Notes: a model not told the origin generated them from the letters alone. 64,000 nt of DNA from JACCTH01 sp035281645 (GCA_035281645.1 DATEDN010000079.1:11249-75248); one strand, 5' to 3'. Shown: positions 1 through 8,245, numbered from the stretch's first letter. Translations and numbers: made by a program.

Positions 1-717
1 GGTATGGCCGACGGCACGGTCGACGCCGTGCTCGAACTCTGGCCCTCTGGGATCACCGACGATGAGCAGGCGTTCCTCGACGAAGGATCGGTCGTCGAAA
101 TCGGCGAGCTCGGCGCGGTCGGCAAGATCGGATGGTTTGTTCCCCAGTACGTGATCGACGAGCACCCAGACCTGGCAACGTGGGAAGGATTCCAAGATCC
201 GGCCAACGCGGAGCTTTTTGCCACCGCCGAGACCGGCGACCAGGGTCGCTTCCTCGGCACCGATCCTTCCTACTCGCAGTACGACGAAGCGATCATCTCG
301 AACCTCGACTTGCCCTTCCAGGTGGTCTTCTCCGGTTCGGAGGCGGCAACGGTGGCCGAGCTCGATGCCCGGGTCGCAGCGCAGGAGCCGATCGTGATGT
401 ATTGGTGGACCCCGACAGCGGCGGTCGCCAAGTACAACCTGGTCAACGTGCCCCTGCCCGAGTATTCCGAGGAGTGCTACGCCGATCCGGCAGCGATTGA
501 CTGCGACTATCCCGAGGACGTCTTGCTCAAGGTGGCCTCGGCGCAATTGGAAGAGAAAGCACCCCCGGTGTGGGAGTTCCTAAATAACTTCACCATCACC
601 ACCGAGGATCAGCTCTCGATGCTCCCCGCCGCCGAAATCGATGGCGAGGACATCTCAGTGGTCGCCAAGGAGTGGATCGACACCCACCAGGATGTCTGGC
701 AGGCCTGGCTGCCCTAG
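1..717 (+). CDS. Glycine betaine/proline ABC transporter substrate-binding protein, C-terminal part (5' end outside window)
   Basis: The reading frame is open from base 1, so the first ATG (position 4) is probably internal and the gene starts upstream of the window. The 238 visible residues resemble the second half of OpuAC/ProX-type periplasmic binding proteins: a Trp/Tyr-rich ligand region (MYWWTPTA near residue 130), a cysteine pair in ECYADPAAIDCDYPED, and a C-terminal WIDTHQDVWQAWLP tail. The family captures glycine betaine, proline betaine or choline outside the membrane. The next gene downstream is a betaine/homocysteine methyltransferase homologue, which fits betaine as ligand, but the ligand is inferred. 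Signal peptide and permease genes would lie outside the window. Confidence 0.88.
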   Translation, partial: GMADGTVDAVLELWPSGITDDEQAFLDEGSVVEIGELGAVGKIGWFVPQYVIDEHPDLATWEGFQDPANAELFATAETGDQGRFLGTDPSYSQYDEAIISNLDLPFQVVFSGSEAATVAELDARVAAQEPIVMYWWTPTAAVAKYNLVNVPLPEYSEECYADPAAIDCDYPEDVLLKVASAQLEEKAPPVWEFLNNFTITTEDQLSMLPAAEIDGEDISVVAKEWIDTHQDVWQAWLP

Positions 718-723
718 ACAATT

Positions 724-738
724 TGCGAACCCAGGGTT
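724..738. repeat. 15-base repeat TGCGAACCCAGGGTT, copy 1
   Basis: The 15-mer TGCGAACCCAGGGTT begins 6 bases after the stop codon of the binding-protein gene. It contains the palindrome AACCC-A-GGGTT and recurs identically at 48434-48448. Both copies lie directly after a stop codon and roughly 40 bases before an intrinsic terminator. Its role is unknown. Confidence 0.6.
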
Positions 739-778
739 CACAGGGTGGTACCACCCACCTGTGAGCCCACAGAAATGA

Positions 779-810
779 GAAAGGGGCGGTTATTCCGCCC
801 CTTTCTTGTA
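779..810 (+). terminator. Intrinsic terminator after the betaine-binding protein gene
   Basis: A perfect 11-bp stem (779-789 with 795-805) encloses a 5-base loop TTATT and is followed by TTGTAT. It separates the binding-protein gene from the riboswitch and methyltransferase gene downstream. An imperfect hairpin (about 734-768, GGGTTCACAG against CTGTGAGCCC) precedes it. Confidence 0.88.
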
Positions 811-821
811 TAGTGGGTCCA

Positions 822-880
822 TAGCGCCGATTTGATTCGATCAGCTTGCGGGCGCTCAACAAATGCGGCTAAAGCGTCGG
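822..880 (+). promoter_or_regulatory. SAM-II-type riboswitch aptamer upstream of the homocysteine methyltransferase gene
   Basis: The stretch reproduces the SAM-II layout. P1 is a perfect 6-bp helix AGCGCC (823-828) with GGCGCT (851-856). The first loop carries the conserved GATTTGA and GCTTGC, and the 3' strand carries AACAAATGCGGCTAAAGCG. The H-type pseudoknot can be drawn: AGC 843-845 with GCT 868-870, and CGAT 838-841 with GTCG 876-879 (one G-U pair), with the conserved AAA at 871-873 between them. Known SAM-II RNAs bind S-adenosylmethionine and turn off methionine-synthesis genes. The gene downstream makes methionine from homocysteine, which fits. Assignment is by eye from motifs and pairing; a covariance-model search was not run. 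Confidence 0.82.
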
Positions 881-886
881 GATGGA

Positions 887-921
887 AAAACCGCCCGGCC
901 AGAGCTGCGGCGGTTTTCTCG
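887..921 (+). terminator. Terminator-like hairpin between the riboswitch and the start codon (possible expression platform)
   Basis: A 9-bp stem AAAACCGCC (887-895) with GGCGGTTTT (909-917) ends in a T-run followed by CTCG. It lies just after the SAM-II aptamer and about 25 bases before the Shine-Dalgarno AGGAAAG (944-950). This arrangement would suit transcriptional attenuation, whereas classical SAM-II elements hide the ribosome binding site. Function is inferred from position and shape only. Confidence 0.5.
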
Positions 922-959
922 TTGGAGGGCCGCCTCACAATCCAGGAAAGGACTATGAG

Positions 960-1955
960 ATGGCCGGCAACGTTTTCCGAGACCTCCTCAACCGAGGCCG
1001 CCCGCTGGTCGCGGACGGGGCCATGGGAACGACGCTTTTCTCCCTGGGTCTCGAAGGAGGGGGCTGTCCGGAGCTGCTCAATGTCGAGCAGCCAGATCTG
1101 GTGGAAAAGGTTCACCGCGGTTTCATCGATGCCGGCGCCGACATCGTCCTCACCAACACGTTCGGCGGCAACCGTCGGCGACTGGCGCTCCACCGCCTCG
1201 AGGACCGCGTAATCGAGCTCAATGCGGCCGCGGTCGCCGTCGCCCGGCGGGCAACCGACCTCGCCGACCGGCCGGTCGCCATCGCCGGCAGCATCGGGCC
1301 CACCGGGGACCTCTTCGCTCCTCTGGGACCGCTTTCCCACGATGAAGGAGTCGCGGTATTCACCGAGCAGGCGAAGGCACTTGCCGACGCCGGAGCCGAC
1401 GTGCTTTGGATCGAAACAATCTCGTCTTTCGAAGAGCTCGAGGCGGCGGTCGCCGCGGCACAAACAACGGATCTCCCGTATACGGCCACTCTCAGCTTTG
1501 ACACCGCCGGGCACACCATGATGGGCATCAGCCCCCGGGGCCTCGGTGAGTGGTGGCTTCAGCATGATCAGGTTGCCGCCGTCGGCGCCAACTGCGGAGT
1601 GGGTCCGGGCGATGCCGTGGCCACCGCCTGGGAGATCGCCTCGGTCGCCCCCAGGGCCATCACCATCACCAAGGCCAACTGCGGTATCCCCCTCTATCAG
1701 ACCGAAGGTGGGCTCACCTACCCGATCGGCCCCGACCAGATGGGCGACTACGTCGATCTCGCCCTTCGGTCCGGCGCTCGCATCATCGGTGCTTGTTGTG
1801 GATCGACTCCCGACCACATCGCCGCCATTAGGGAGGCGGTCGACAGCCACCTTGCCGGTGACCGTCCCGAACTGGCGGAAATTGCCGAGCGACTCGACGT
1901 CGCAGTTCGCCCTCTGGCGGGAGCCCGCCGCGAGCGACGCCGCCAAGCCGTCTAA
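960..1955 (+). CDS. Homocysteine S-methyltransferase family protein (betaine-homocysteine methyltransferase-like)
   Basis: The 331-residue protein has the features of zinc-dependent homocysteine methyltransferases: DGAMGTTL near residues 19-26, the zinc-ligand cysteine in GANCGVG (Cys212) and the double cysteine in GACCGSTPDH (Cys279-280). The family moves a methyl group from betaine, S-methylmethionine or methylcobalamin-linked donors to homocysteine, giving methionine. The start at 960 is preferred because AGGAAAG (944-950) lies upstream with good spacing. An in-frame ATG at 882 falls directly behind the riboswitch and has no Shine-Dalgarno. The neighbouring betaine-binding protein and the demethylation genes elsewhere in the window favour betaine as donor; this is inference. 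The gene overlaps the convergent xylB by 4 bases. Confidence 0.88.
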   Translation: MAGNVFRDLLNRGRPLVADGAMGTTLFSLGLEGGGCPELLNVEQPDLVEKVHRGFIDAGADIVLTNTFGGNRRRLALHRLEDRVIELNAAAVAVARRATDLADRPVAIAGSIGPTGDLFAPLGPLSHDEGVAVFTEQAKALADAGADVLWIETISSFEELEAAVAAAQTTDLPYTATLSFDTAGHTMMGISPRGLGEWWLQHDQVAAVGANCGVGPGDAVATAWEIASVAPRAITITKANCGIPLYQTEGGLTYPIGPDQMGDYVDLALRSGARIIGACCGSTPDHIAAIREAVDSHLAGDRPELAEIAERLDVAVRPLAGARRERRRQAV

Positions 1956-3388
1956 ACCCCTCCGAACATCGACTGACGGGCCGACCGCAGGCGGTCGAGG
2001 GTGGCATGGTCTCGTGGCATCGCTGCGACGCGTATTCCGGTCTGGGTGCCCCACCGGCGAGCCACACCATCAGCCGACTCCCCGGTGAGGAGGGAGGTCG
2101 CCTGTGCTGCCGCTCCCAAGGCCACCAGCTCTTCCGCTTTCGGGACCTGAAGCTCGCGACCGGAAAGTTGACCGATGACCCTTCGCCACACCTTCCCCTT
2201 GGCCCCTCCCCCGATGAGAATCAATGGCCGGTCGGGATCGATACCCGATGAGTGCCGAGAGACGTGCTCGAGGGCCTCGATCAACCCCAGCGCGGCTCCC
2301 TGGTAGGCGGCGAGGAGGATCTCGGAGGGATCGGTGGCATGACGGAGGCCGCCGAAGACCCCGGCTGCATCTGGCAGGTTGGGAGTCCGCTCCCCATCTA
2401 GGTAGGGAAAGGAGAAAACCTCCGTGCGTTCAGCGGCGTTCTCTCGATCGAGTCCCAACCAGGAGGCGACCCGATCGACGGCGAGAGTGCAATTGAGCGT
2501 CGCCGCCAACGGCAGAAAGTTTCCTGTGGCGTCGGCAAATCCGGCGACGGTGCCGGAAGGATCGGCGGCTCTCACAGTCGACAGGGCGTAGACGGTGCCG
2601 GAGGTTCCCAGGCTGACCACCGGAGCACCCGGCTCGAGTCCCAGGCCCAGGGCGGCCGCCATGTTGTCCCCGGTCCCTGCCCCGACCGCAGTTCCCGGGC
2701 GGAAACCGGTGTGTCGGCTGGCCTCGGTGGTGACCTCGCCGGCGGTCTCCCCCGGCTTCAAGACCTTGGGCAAGAGATCACGGTCGAGGCGAACCTCCGG
2801 GAGCGAGAGAACCTTTGCCGAATAGTCCTCCAGGGAAGTCGACCACCACCCCGTGCCCGATGCGTCGCCCCGGTCCGTCGTGCGGAGGCCGGTGAGACGG
2901 GCGTTGATGAAATCGTGCGGTAACAGCACCGCCCCCGTGGCCGCGGCCACTGCGGTCTCGTGCTGACGCAGCCACGCCCACTTGCCCACGGTGTACGACG
3001 CCACTGGAACCAAGCCGATTTCTTTCGCCCAGACTTGGGGTCCTCCGAGGGCATCGACCAAGGCCCCGGCATGGGATGCGGCGCGAGTGTCGTTCCACAG
3101 CGGGGCCGGTCTTAGCGGAGAACCGGCCTCATCGAGCACCACCAGGCCGTGCTGCTGGCCGCCTACCGCGACAGCTTGCACCTCGCCGGCCCGCCCGCAC
3201 TGGGAAAGCGCCTCAGCGAGGGCACTCCACCATTGCCGAGGATCTGTCTCGCGAGCGCCGCCTGTCCCCGTCACGTCGTGCCCGGCACGGCCGGTGGCGA
3301 CCACGGCTCCGGAGTCGATGTCGACGATCAAGACCTTGGTGGCCTGAGTGGAGCAATCGACACCAGCAACGAGGGGCACGGCCCGCAA
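1952..3388 (-). CDS. xylB: Xylulokinase-like FGGY carbohydrate kinase
   Basis: The 478-residue protein has the FGGY-kinase layout. The N-terminal ribonuclease-H-like lobe begins VAGVDCSTQATKV (phosphate loop, near residue 8) with the sugar-site stretch AVGGQQHGLV near 75. The C-terminal lobe contains GAGTGDNMAAALG and the adenosine loop LIGGGAKGKVW. Length and motif order fit xylulokinases, which phosphorylate D-xylulose; other ketoses cannot be excluded. The start drawn is TTG at 3388; a GTG four codons downstream (3376) is an alternative. No xylose isomerase or sugar transporter lies nearby. The gene converges with the methyltransferase gene, overlapping 4 bases, and diverges from ppk2. Confidence 0.88.
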   Translation of the reverse strand: MRAVPLVAGVDCSTQATKVLIVDIDSGAVVATGRAGHDVTGTGGARETDPRQWWSALAEALSQCGRAGEVQAVAVGGQQHGLVVLDEAGSPLRPAPLWNDTRAASHAGALVDALGGPQVWAKEIGLVPVASYTVGKWAWLRQHETAVAAATGAVLLPHDFINARLTGLRTTDRGDASGTGWWSTSLEDYSAKVLSLPEVRLDRDLLPKVLKPGETAGEVTTEASRHTGFRPGTAVGAGTGDNMAAALGLGLEPGAPVVSLGTSGTVYALSTVRAADPSGTVAGFADATGNFLPLAATLNCTLAVDRVASWLGLDRENAAERTEVFSFPYLDGERTPNLPDAAGVFGGLRHATDPSEILLAAYQGAALGLIEALEHVSRHSSGIDPDRPLILIGGGAKGKVWRRVIGQLSGRELQVPKAEELVALGAAAQATSLLTGESADGVARRWGTQTGIRVAAMPRDHATLDRLRSARQSMFGGV

Positions 3389-3403
3389 GCGTAGGTCCGA
3401 TCG

Positions 3404-4300
3404 ATGTCCGCCACCGATCCCAAGCCCCTCCTGGAGGAGGCATCGCAGGGGGCAATGCGATTAGACAGTGTGCATATGTCGAAGAAGAAAGGGGTTCGGT
3501 CGCACGGCGAGCACGGCGAAGGCGAAAAGCTATCGAAGAAGAAGTACGAGAAGGAGCTTGCACAACTCCAGGTCGAACTGGTGAAGATGCAGGAGTGGAT
3601 CCGCCATCAAGGCCTCAAGGTCGTCGTGATATTCGAGGGCCGCGACGCCGCCGGCAAGGGCGGCACCATCAAGCGCATCACCCAGAGTCTCAGCCCTCGC
3701 GTCTGCCGGGTGGAGGCGCTCTCAGCCCCCTCCGATCGAGAGCGAACCCAGTGGTATTTCCAACGTTACGTCGCCTACCTGCCGGCTGCCGGAGAGATGG
3801 TTCTCTTCGACCGGAGTTGGTACAACCGTGCCGGAGTGGAGCGGGTGATGGGGTTCTGCACCGATGAGGAATACCAAGAGTTTCTCCGCTCGACCCCAGA
3901 GTTCGAGAGGATGCTGGTCCGCTCCGGGATCAAGCTCATCAAGTACTGGTTCTCGGTCTCTGACTCGGTACAAGAGGCGCGCTTTCAGGCAAGGATCAAC
4001 GACCCCACCCGGCGTTGGAAGCTTTCGCCCATGGATCTCGAATCGCGATCGCGTTGGGTCGAATACTCGAAAGCCAAGGATGAGATGTTCCGACACACAG
4101 ACATCAAACAAGCCCCCTGGCATGTGGTGAACTCCGACAACAAGAGGAAGGCTCGCCTCAACGTCATCCATCACCTTCTCAGCCAGATCCCATATGAGGA
4201 TCTGACGCCGGAACATATCGAGTTGCCTCCGCGGCAACCCGATCCAGGCTATGTCCGCCCGCCCCTCGCCGACCAGTCGTTCGTGCCCGAAAAGTTCTAA
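3404..4300 (+). CDS. ppk2: Polyphosphate kinase 2 family protein
   Basis: The 298-residue protein carries the PPK2 P-loop-kinase signature: Walker A GRDAAGKGG (residues 79-87), the lid arginines around SAPSDRERTQWYFQRY (107-122) and Walker B with catalytic Asp in FDRSWYNRAGVE (135-146). PPK2 enzymes transfer phosphate between polyphosphate and nucleoside mono- or diphosphates. The length suits the single-domain class I type. The N-terminus is lysine-rich; an ATG at 3476 (MSKKKG) is an alternative start that would remove 24 poorly conserved residues. The gene is apparently monocistronic, divergent from xylB by only 15 bases, and ends just before a palindromic repeat. Confidence 0.93.
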   Translation: MSATDPKPLLEEASQGAMRLDSVHMSKKKGVRSHGEHGEGEKLSKKKYEKELAQLQVELVKMQEWIRHQGLKVVVIFEGRDAAGKGGTIKRITQSLSPRVCRVEALSAPSDRERTQWYFQRYVAYLPAAGEMVLFDRSWYNRAGVERVMGFCTDEEYQEFLRSTPEFERMLVRSGIKLIKYWFSVSDSVQEARFQARINDPTRRWKLSPMDLESRSRWVEYSKAKDEMFRHTDIKQAPWHVVNSDNKRKARLNVIHHLLSQIPYEDLTPEHIELPPRQPDPGYVRPPLADQSFVPEKF

Positions 4301-4304
4301 TCCG

Positions 4305-4352
4305 TTCTTGCGTAAAAACGGTACGGTTTACGTGACGAGATTTACGCAAGAA
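4305..4352. repeat. Inverted repeat with TTCTTGCGTAAA / TTTACGCAAGAA arms, copy 1
   Basis: Perfect 12-base arms (4305-4316 and 4341-4352) flank a 24-base centre that holds a further TTTACG (4327-4332). The same 11-base arms TTCTTGCGTAA / TTACGCAAGAA occur at 11992-12036 with an unrelated centre of similar length. The right arm touches the ATG of the following hydrolase gene. It lacks the T-run of a terminator; it may be a dispersed palindromic element or a regulator-binding site. Confidence 0.65.
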
Positions 4353-5185
4353 TGAATGAGTGGTACCGGGCCCAGGACGGCACTCGGCTCGCCGTCTGGC
4401 ATCAGCCAGGGTCGCGTCGGCCCGAGATCCTTCTCGTGCACGGACTTGCCTCGAACGCTCGGCTTTGGGATGCGGTCGCCGTCCATCTGAATGGATCCGG
4501 TCGGGGAACACTGCAAATTGACCTGCGCGGACACGGCGTGTCCGATAAGCCGGACTCAGGCTACGACTTCGCCACCATGAGCTCGGATCTGGCCGGAGTC
4601 ATCCTCGAGACGATGCGACCGCCGGTGATGGCGGTGGGCCAGTCGTTCGGCGGAAATCTGGTGATGGAACTGGCGGTGAGGTCGTCCGAGCTCATCTCCT
4701 CGATCGTATGCGTCGATGGCGGGTTCATCGACCTCGCCCAGCGATTCGGCACCTGGGAAGCCTGTGTGGCGGACCTGACACCACCGCCGCTCGACCACCT
4801 CAGTGCGGACTCACTGGGCGAAGCCGCAGCACAGCTCTATGCGGCTTGGCCACCAGAAGCGATCGCGGCCCAGTTGGCAAATCTCGAGGAGGCAGAAGAT
4901 GGCTCGATCCGCCGACGTCTTTCCCTTGCGCACCATCTCTCGCTGCTTCGAGCGATGTTTGAGCAGGAACCCCTGGCGGTCGCCGAGCGCTGCCAACAAC
5001 CTGTGCTGCTGATAGCGGCCGACGACGACACTCCTGGCAAGAAGGATCAAGTGAGCGCCTTTGCCAAACGTCTGACGAGTGGACGCGAGTTATGGATGCA
5101 GGGCCATCACGACTTGCATGCCGAACAGCCGGGACGGGTGGCCGCAGTGATCGAGAGTGCCCTGGGGGAGGGGTTCCTTCGGTGA
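4352..5185 (+). CDS. Alpha/beta-fold hydrolase
   Basis: The 277-residue protein is a standard alpha/beta hydrolase. It shows the oxyanion-strand motif LLVHGLASNARLW (27-39), the nucleophile elbow GQSFGG (Ser98), an acidic residue likely in LIAADDDTP, and the catalytic histidine in GHHDLH near residue 253. Substrate is unknown; carboxylic ester, epoxide or halide substrates are all possible in this family. The ATG at 4352 has no Shine-Dalgarno and overlaps the right arm of the inverted repeat. The stop overlaps the next gene's GTG by 4 bases (GTGA), so the two are probably translationally coupled. Confidence 0.88.
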   Translation: MNEWYRAQDGTRLAVWHQPGSRRPEILLVHGLASNARLWDAVAVHLNGSGRGTLQIDLRGHGVSDKPDSGYDFATMSSDLAGVILETMRPPVMAVGQSFGGNLVMELAVRSSELISSIVCVDGGFIDLAQRFGTWEACVADLTPPPLDHLSADSLGEAAAQLYAAWPPEAIAAQLANLEEAEDGSIRRRLSLAHHLSLLRAMFEQEPLAVAERCQQPVLLIAADDDTPGKKDQVSAFAKRLTSGRELWMQGHHDLHAEQPGRVAAVIESALGEGFLR

Positions 5186-6162
5186 GTGGCCTCGTCGTGA
5201 TCATTGGCTCGGGGGAAATGGGCGAATCGATGCGGTCGACGCATCGCCGAGTTTTCGACCATACCGGCGCCGACTCAGTCACCCTTCTCGACACGCCTTA
5301 CGGCTTTCAGGAGAATGCCGACGCCCTCACTGAGCGGATGGTGGCCCACTTCCGGAATGCATTTGACGCCAAAGTCGAGGTCGCCAGCCTCCGCCGACCT
5401 CATACCTCCGAGAGTGAGCGTCAAGAGTTTCTCGACGCCATTTCGAGGGCCCAGGTGGTCTTCGCCGGTCCGGGATCGCCGAGTTATGCCCTTCGGGTGT
5501 GGAAGGGCCTTTCGATGCGCCAAGCATTCTCATCGGTTATCGAGCGAGGAGGGGCGGTGGTGATGGCCAGCGCGGCCGCCCTCACGCTCGGAGAAAAGGC
5601 CATCCCCGTCTACGAGATCTACAAAGTAGGAGAGGACCTGCATTGGGTTGACGGACTGGATCTGCTCTCGTCTCTGGGGATGAAAACGGTCGTGGTACCG
5701 CATTGGAACAACCGGGAAGGGGGTTTTCATGACACCAGTCATTGCTTCATCGGAGAACGCCGATTCCGCGGCTTGGTCGAGATGCTCCCAATGGACACAT
5801 CGGTGATCGGAGTCGAAGAGCATACGTCGGTGCTAATCGACCCCGTATCCAGATCTATGCAAGTTATGGGAAAAGGTAAGGCGTATCTCAATGACGAACC
5901 AATCGACGACGGACAGGAGCTCACCGCCCCCGCACTGAGACCGGCCTTCACCGATCTCGCCCCCGAGAAGCCGGGTGAGAGTGAACCACCGGAGGCCGAA
6001 GTCGCCGTGATCGACCTGCTGGTGGAGCTACGAGCAGGGGCCCGCGACCGCTACGACTTTGCGGAGTCCGACCGCATCCGCGATGCCCTGGCGCAACTCG
6101 ACATAGAGGTGCACGATCATCCCGACGGCACTACCTGGAATCGACGGCGGGACGATGCTTAG
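5182..6162 (+). CDS. Peptidase-S51/cyanophycinase-like protein fused to a CysRS-type C-terminal helical domain
   Basis: The 326-residue protein starts at GTG 5182, supported by the G-rich Shine-Dalgarno at about 5164-5173 and the GTGA overlap with the hydrolase gene. The N-terminal 240 residues look like a class-I glutamine-amidotransferase-like fold of the peptidase E/cyanophycinase group: VIIGSGEMG at the start, AGPGSPSYAL near 94-103 and a candidate nucleophile serine in VMASAAALTLG (Ser130). The last ~45 residues (RDRYDFAESDRIRDAL, then DHPDGTTW) closely resemble the C-terminal helical end of cysteinyl-tRNA synthetases. The fusion is unusual; activity is unknown. It overlaps the following gene by 8 bases. 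Confidence 0.7.
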   Translation: MSGLVVIIGSGEMGESMRSTHRRVFDHTGADSVTLLDTPYGFQENADALTERMVAHFRNAFDAKVEVASLRRPHTSESERQEFLDAISRAQVVFAGPGSPSYALRVWKGLSMRQAFSSVIERGGAVVMASAAALTLGEKAIPVYEIYKVGEDLHWVDGLDLLSSLGMKTVVVPHWNNREGGFHDTSHCFIGERRFRGLVEMLPMDTSVIGVEEHTSVLIDPVSRSMQVMGKGKAYLNDEPIDDGQELTAPALRPAFTDLAPEKPGESEPPEAEVAVIDLLVELRAGARDRYDFAESDRIRDALAQLDIEVHDHPDGTTWNRRRDDA

Positions 6163-7072
6163 GACCTGGCTGACCGATCGCTTCGATCTCGACCTTCCCT
6201 TGATCTCCGCACCAATGGGCGGCGCCGCCGACGGGCGCTTTGCCTCCGAGGTTTGCCGCCATGGGGCGCTGGGCATGGTGGCCGCCGGAACCCGGGCCAC
6301 AGCTGAGCACATCCTCGAGGAAACGGCGGCCTTGGCAGCAAGCCAGGATGCCTGGGGAGTGGGTTTGCTCGCCTGGGTTGCGGAGCGAAAGCCCGAGCTC
6401 ATGGAGGTCGTGGAAACGTTGGCACCTCCCCTCGTCTCGGTCAGCTACGGCAATTACGAGAGGTATGTGACAAGGTTGCAGGAGGCCGGATCCACGGTCA
6501 CTACCCAGGTCAATTCGTTGGCAGAGGCCATGGCGGCCGCAGCTGCAGGGGTGGACTTTCTCGTTGCCCGAGGCGGCGAGGGGGGTGGCCACGGCCGGAA
6601 CGAAATGGCCACGCTCCCGCTCCTGCAGGAGCTGCTGGAGAACGTCGAACTGCCCGTGGTGGCAGCGGGAGGAATCGCCACCGGGCGAGGACTAGCGGCC
6701 GTGCTGGCGGCGGGTGCCGCCGGTGCCTGGGTGGGCTCGGCCTTCCTCGGCTGCGACGAGACGGCCTGGCCCGATCAGTCGAAGAAGCGAGTGGTTTCAG
6801 CCGGTGACGGCGACACCATTTACACGACGTCCTTTGATGTCGGGCTTGGCCTCGACTGGCCGGTCGGATACGGAGGCCGCGCCTTGGCTAACGATTATTC
6901 CGACCGGTGGCATGGCCGCGAAGCGCAGCTGGCCGGATCCGACTCGCCTCCGGTTGGCGAAGACGCTCCGATTTGGGCCGGGCAGGCGGTTTCCCTGGTG
7001 ACGCGCCTGCAAACCGTTGCCGAGGTGATCGCCGATTTCCGAACCGCTGAAGACCTCCTGCGACGCTGGTGA
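6155..7072 (+). CDS. Nitronate monooxygenase / 2-nitropropane dioxygenase family flavoprotein
   Basis: The 305-residue TIM-barrel FMN protein carries family motifs: LPLISAPMGGAADG at the N-terminus, the conserved ARGGEGGGHGR (139-148; His146 is the usual catalytic base) and the FMN-phosphate loop VAAGGIATGRGLAAVLAAGA (169-188) followed by WVGSAF. These enzymes oxidise alkyl nitronates with oxygen, though many homologues have other or unknown substrates. It ends at 7072, directly abutting the convergent oxidoreductase gene, so there is no space for a separate terminator. Confidence 0.88.
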   Translation: MLRTWLTDRFDLDLPLISAPMGGAADGRFASEVCRHGALGMVAAGTRATAEHILEETAALAASQDAWGVGLLAWVAERKPELMEVVETLAPPLVSVSYGNYERYVTRLQEAGSTVTTQVNSLAEAMAAAAAGVDFLVARGGEGGGHGRNEMATLPLLQELLENVELPVVAAGGIATGRGLAAVLAAGAAGAWVGSAFLGCDETAWPDQSKKRVVSAGDGDTIYTTSFDVGLGLDWPVGYGGRALANDYSDRWHGREAQLAGSDSPPVGEDAPIWAGQAVSLVTRLQTVAEVIADFRTAEDLLRRW

Positions 7073-8245
7073 TCAAATGATCCGGCTCGGGTTTTCGTAG
7101 AGCGGTTTCTGTTCGAGGATTCGCAGAGGTCCGAGTCGGGACAGGTCGAGTGTGGTCCTCCGGCCGAGAATCAACTCCGCCAAATGGCGCCCCACCGCGT
7201 GGCAATGCTGAAACCCGTGACCCGAGAACCCGTTGGCCAAGAACATGCCGGGCAAGTCCGGCCACTCGCCAATGATCCCGTTGCCGTCGAGAGTGTTGAC
7301 CTCGTAGAGGCCGGTCCAGCCGGAGGCGAGATGCAAGGCTTCGAAGGCCGGCAACTGGGTGGCGAGCTCGGGCCACACTATCTCGTCGAATCTCTGCCTA
7401 TTGAACGTGAAGTCCTCGCCCACGGGATCGTCAGGGAGGGACCAACCAACTGCAAAACGTCCCTCCCCCTCAGGGAGGACGTAGAGGCCGCTGGGGAGAA
7501 AAACACTGGGATGGCCTCGATGATCGAGATGGGTATCGATTACATAAACAGTCCTCATCACCGGTTTGACCGGAAGGTCGACACCCGCCGTCGCCGCCAG
7601 CGGAGCGCACCAGGCGCCGGTGGCGTTGACCACTTTCTCGGTCTGGATGAGATCGCCCGTTGCCAATGCAACCCCGGCAATTCGGCCACCTTCGACCTTG
7701 ATGGCGGTGGCTTGCCCGGTGATGAACTGCACACCCAGCGCCCGCGCCCGGCGCAGGTAACCCTGAAGCACGGCGTTGGGGTCGAGCGAGCCGTCGCGGG
7801 CGCCATAGGTACCGCCTAGGTAGCCGGCGCCGGCATAGACGGGAAAACGGTTCCGAATCTCAACGGCCTCGAGCCATTCCACCTCACACCCGAAGCTCCG
7901 TTGTCTGGTGAGGCCAGCTTGCGCTTGATCGACGCTCGATTCGTCGGTCAGGAAGAGGTTGCCCTGATATCGAGGAGAAGGCTCAGGCTTCCAATCCCCA
8001 ACCGCCATCCGCTCGGAGAAGCCCTCAATCGCCTCCAGCGCGAACTGAGACATTTGAATGTTTTCCTCCAGGTTGAACTGCACCCGGACATTCCCATCAG
8101 AAAGGACGGTGGAGGAGAACCGGTAGGTGGGATCCCTCTCGATCACCATGATCTCGACGTTCGGGTCGAGGTTCTTCAAGTAGTAGGCCGTCGCCGAACC
8201 CATCGCCGCACCGCCGACGATGACCACATCGGGGTTTGCGATCAA
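7073..8245 (-). CDS. FAD-dependent amine/amino-acid oxidoreductase (DAO family, sarcosine-oxidase-like)
   Basis: The 390-residue protein has an N-terminal Rossmann FAD site (VVIVGGAAMGSATAYYL, residues 7-23), VIERD at the end of the second strand, VNATGAWC mid-protein and the C-terminal FAD loop NGFSGHGFQHCHAVGRHLAELI. This is the DAO/monomeric sarcosine oxidase/glycine oxidase layout, which oxidises secondary or primary amines with FAD. Substrate cannot be read from sequence; an N-methyl amino acid would fit the rest of the window. The gene overlaps the upstream ABC-2 permease by 4 bases (8242-8245) on the same strand, implying co-transcription. Confidence 0.85.
   Translation of the reverse strand: MIANPDVVIVGGAAMGSATAYYLKNLDPNVEIMVIERDPTYRFSSTVLSDGNVRVQFNLEENIQMSQFALEAIEGFSERMAVGDWKPEPSPRYQGNLFLTDESSVDQAQAGLTRQRSFGCEVEWLEAVEIRNRFPVYAGAGYLGGTYGARDGSLDPNAVLQGYLRRARALGVQFITGQATAIKVEGGRIAGVALATGDLIQTEKVVNATGAWCAPLAATAGVDLPVKPVMRTVYVIDTHLDHRGHPSVFLPSGLYVLPEGEGRFAVGWSLPDDPVGEDFTFNRQRFDEIVWPELATQLPAFEALHLASGWTGLYEVNTLDGNGIIGEWPDLPGMFLANGFSGHGFQHCHAVGRHLAELILGRRTTLDLSRLGPLRILEQKPLYENPSRII

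Noticed and set aside
882..959. ATG 882 as start of the methyltransferase gene
   Set aside because: It falls directly behind the SAM-II element without a Shine-Dalgarno and would translate the hairpin; ATG 960 has AGGAAAG upstream and matches family N-termini.
738..2054. 438-codon open frame on the minus strand
   Set aside because: It lies antisense to the homocysteine methyltransferase gene and across the riboswitch and terminator; its low-complexity product has no recognisable domain.
4305..4352. Intrinsic terminator after ppk2
   Set aside because: The palindrome has a 24-base centre and no T-run, and its arms recur elsewhere, so a repeat element is the better description.
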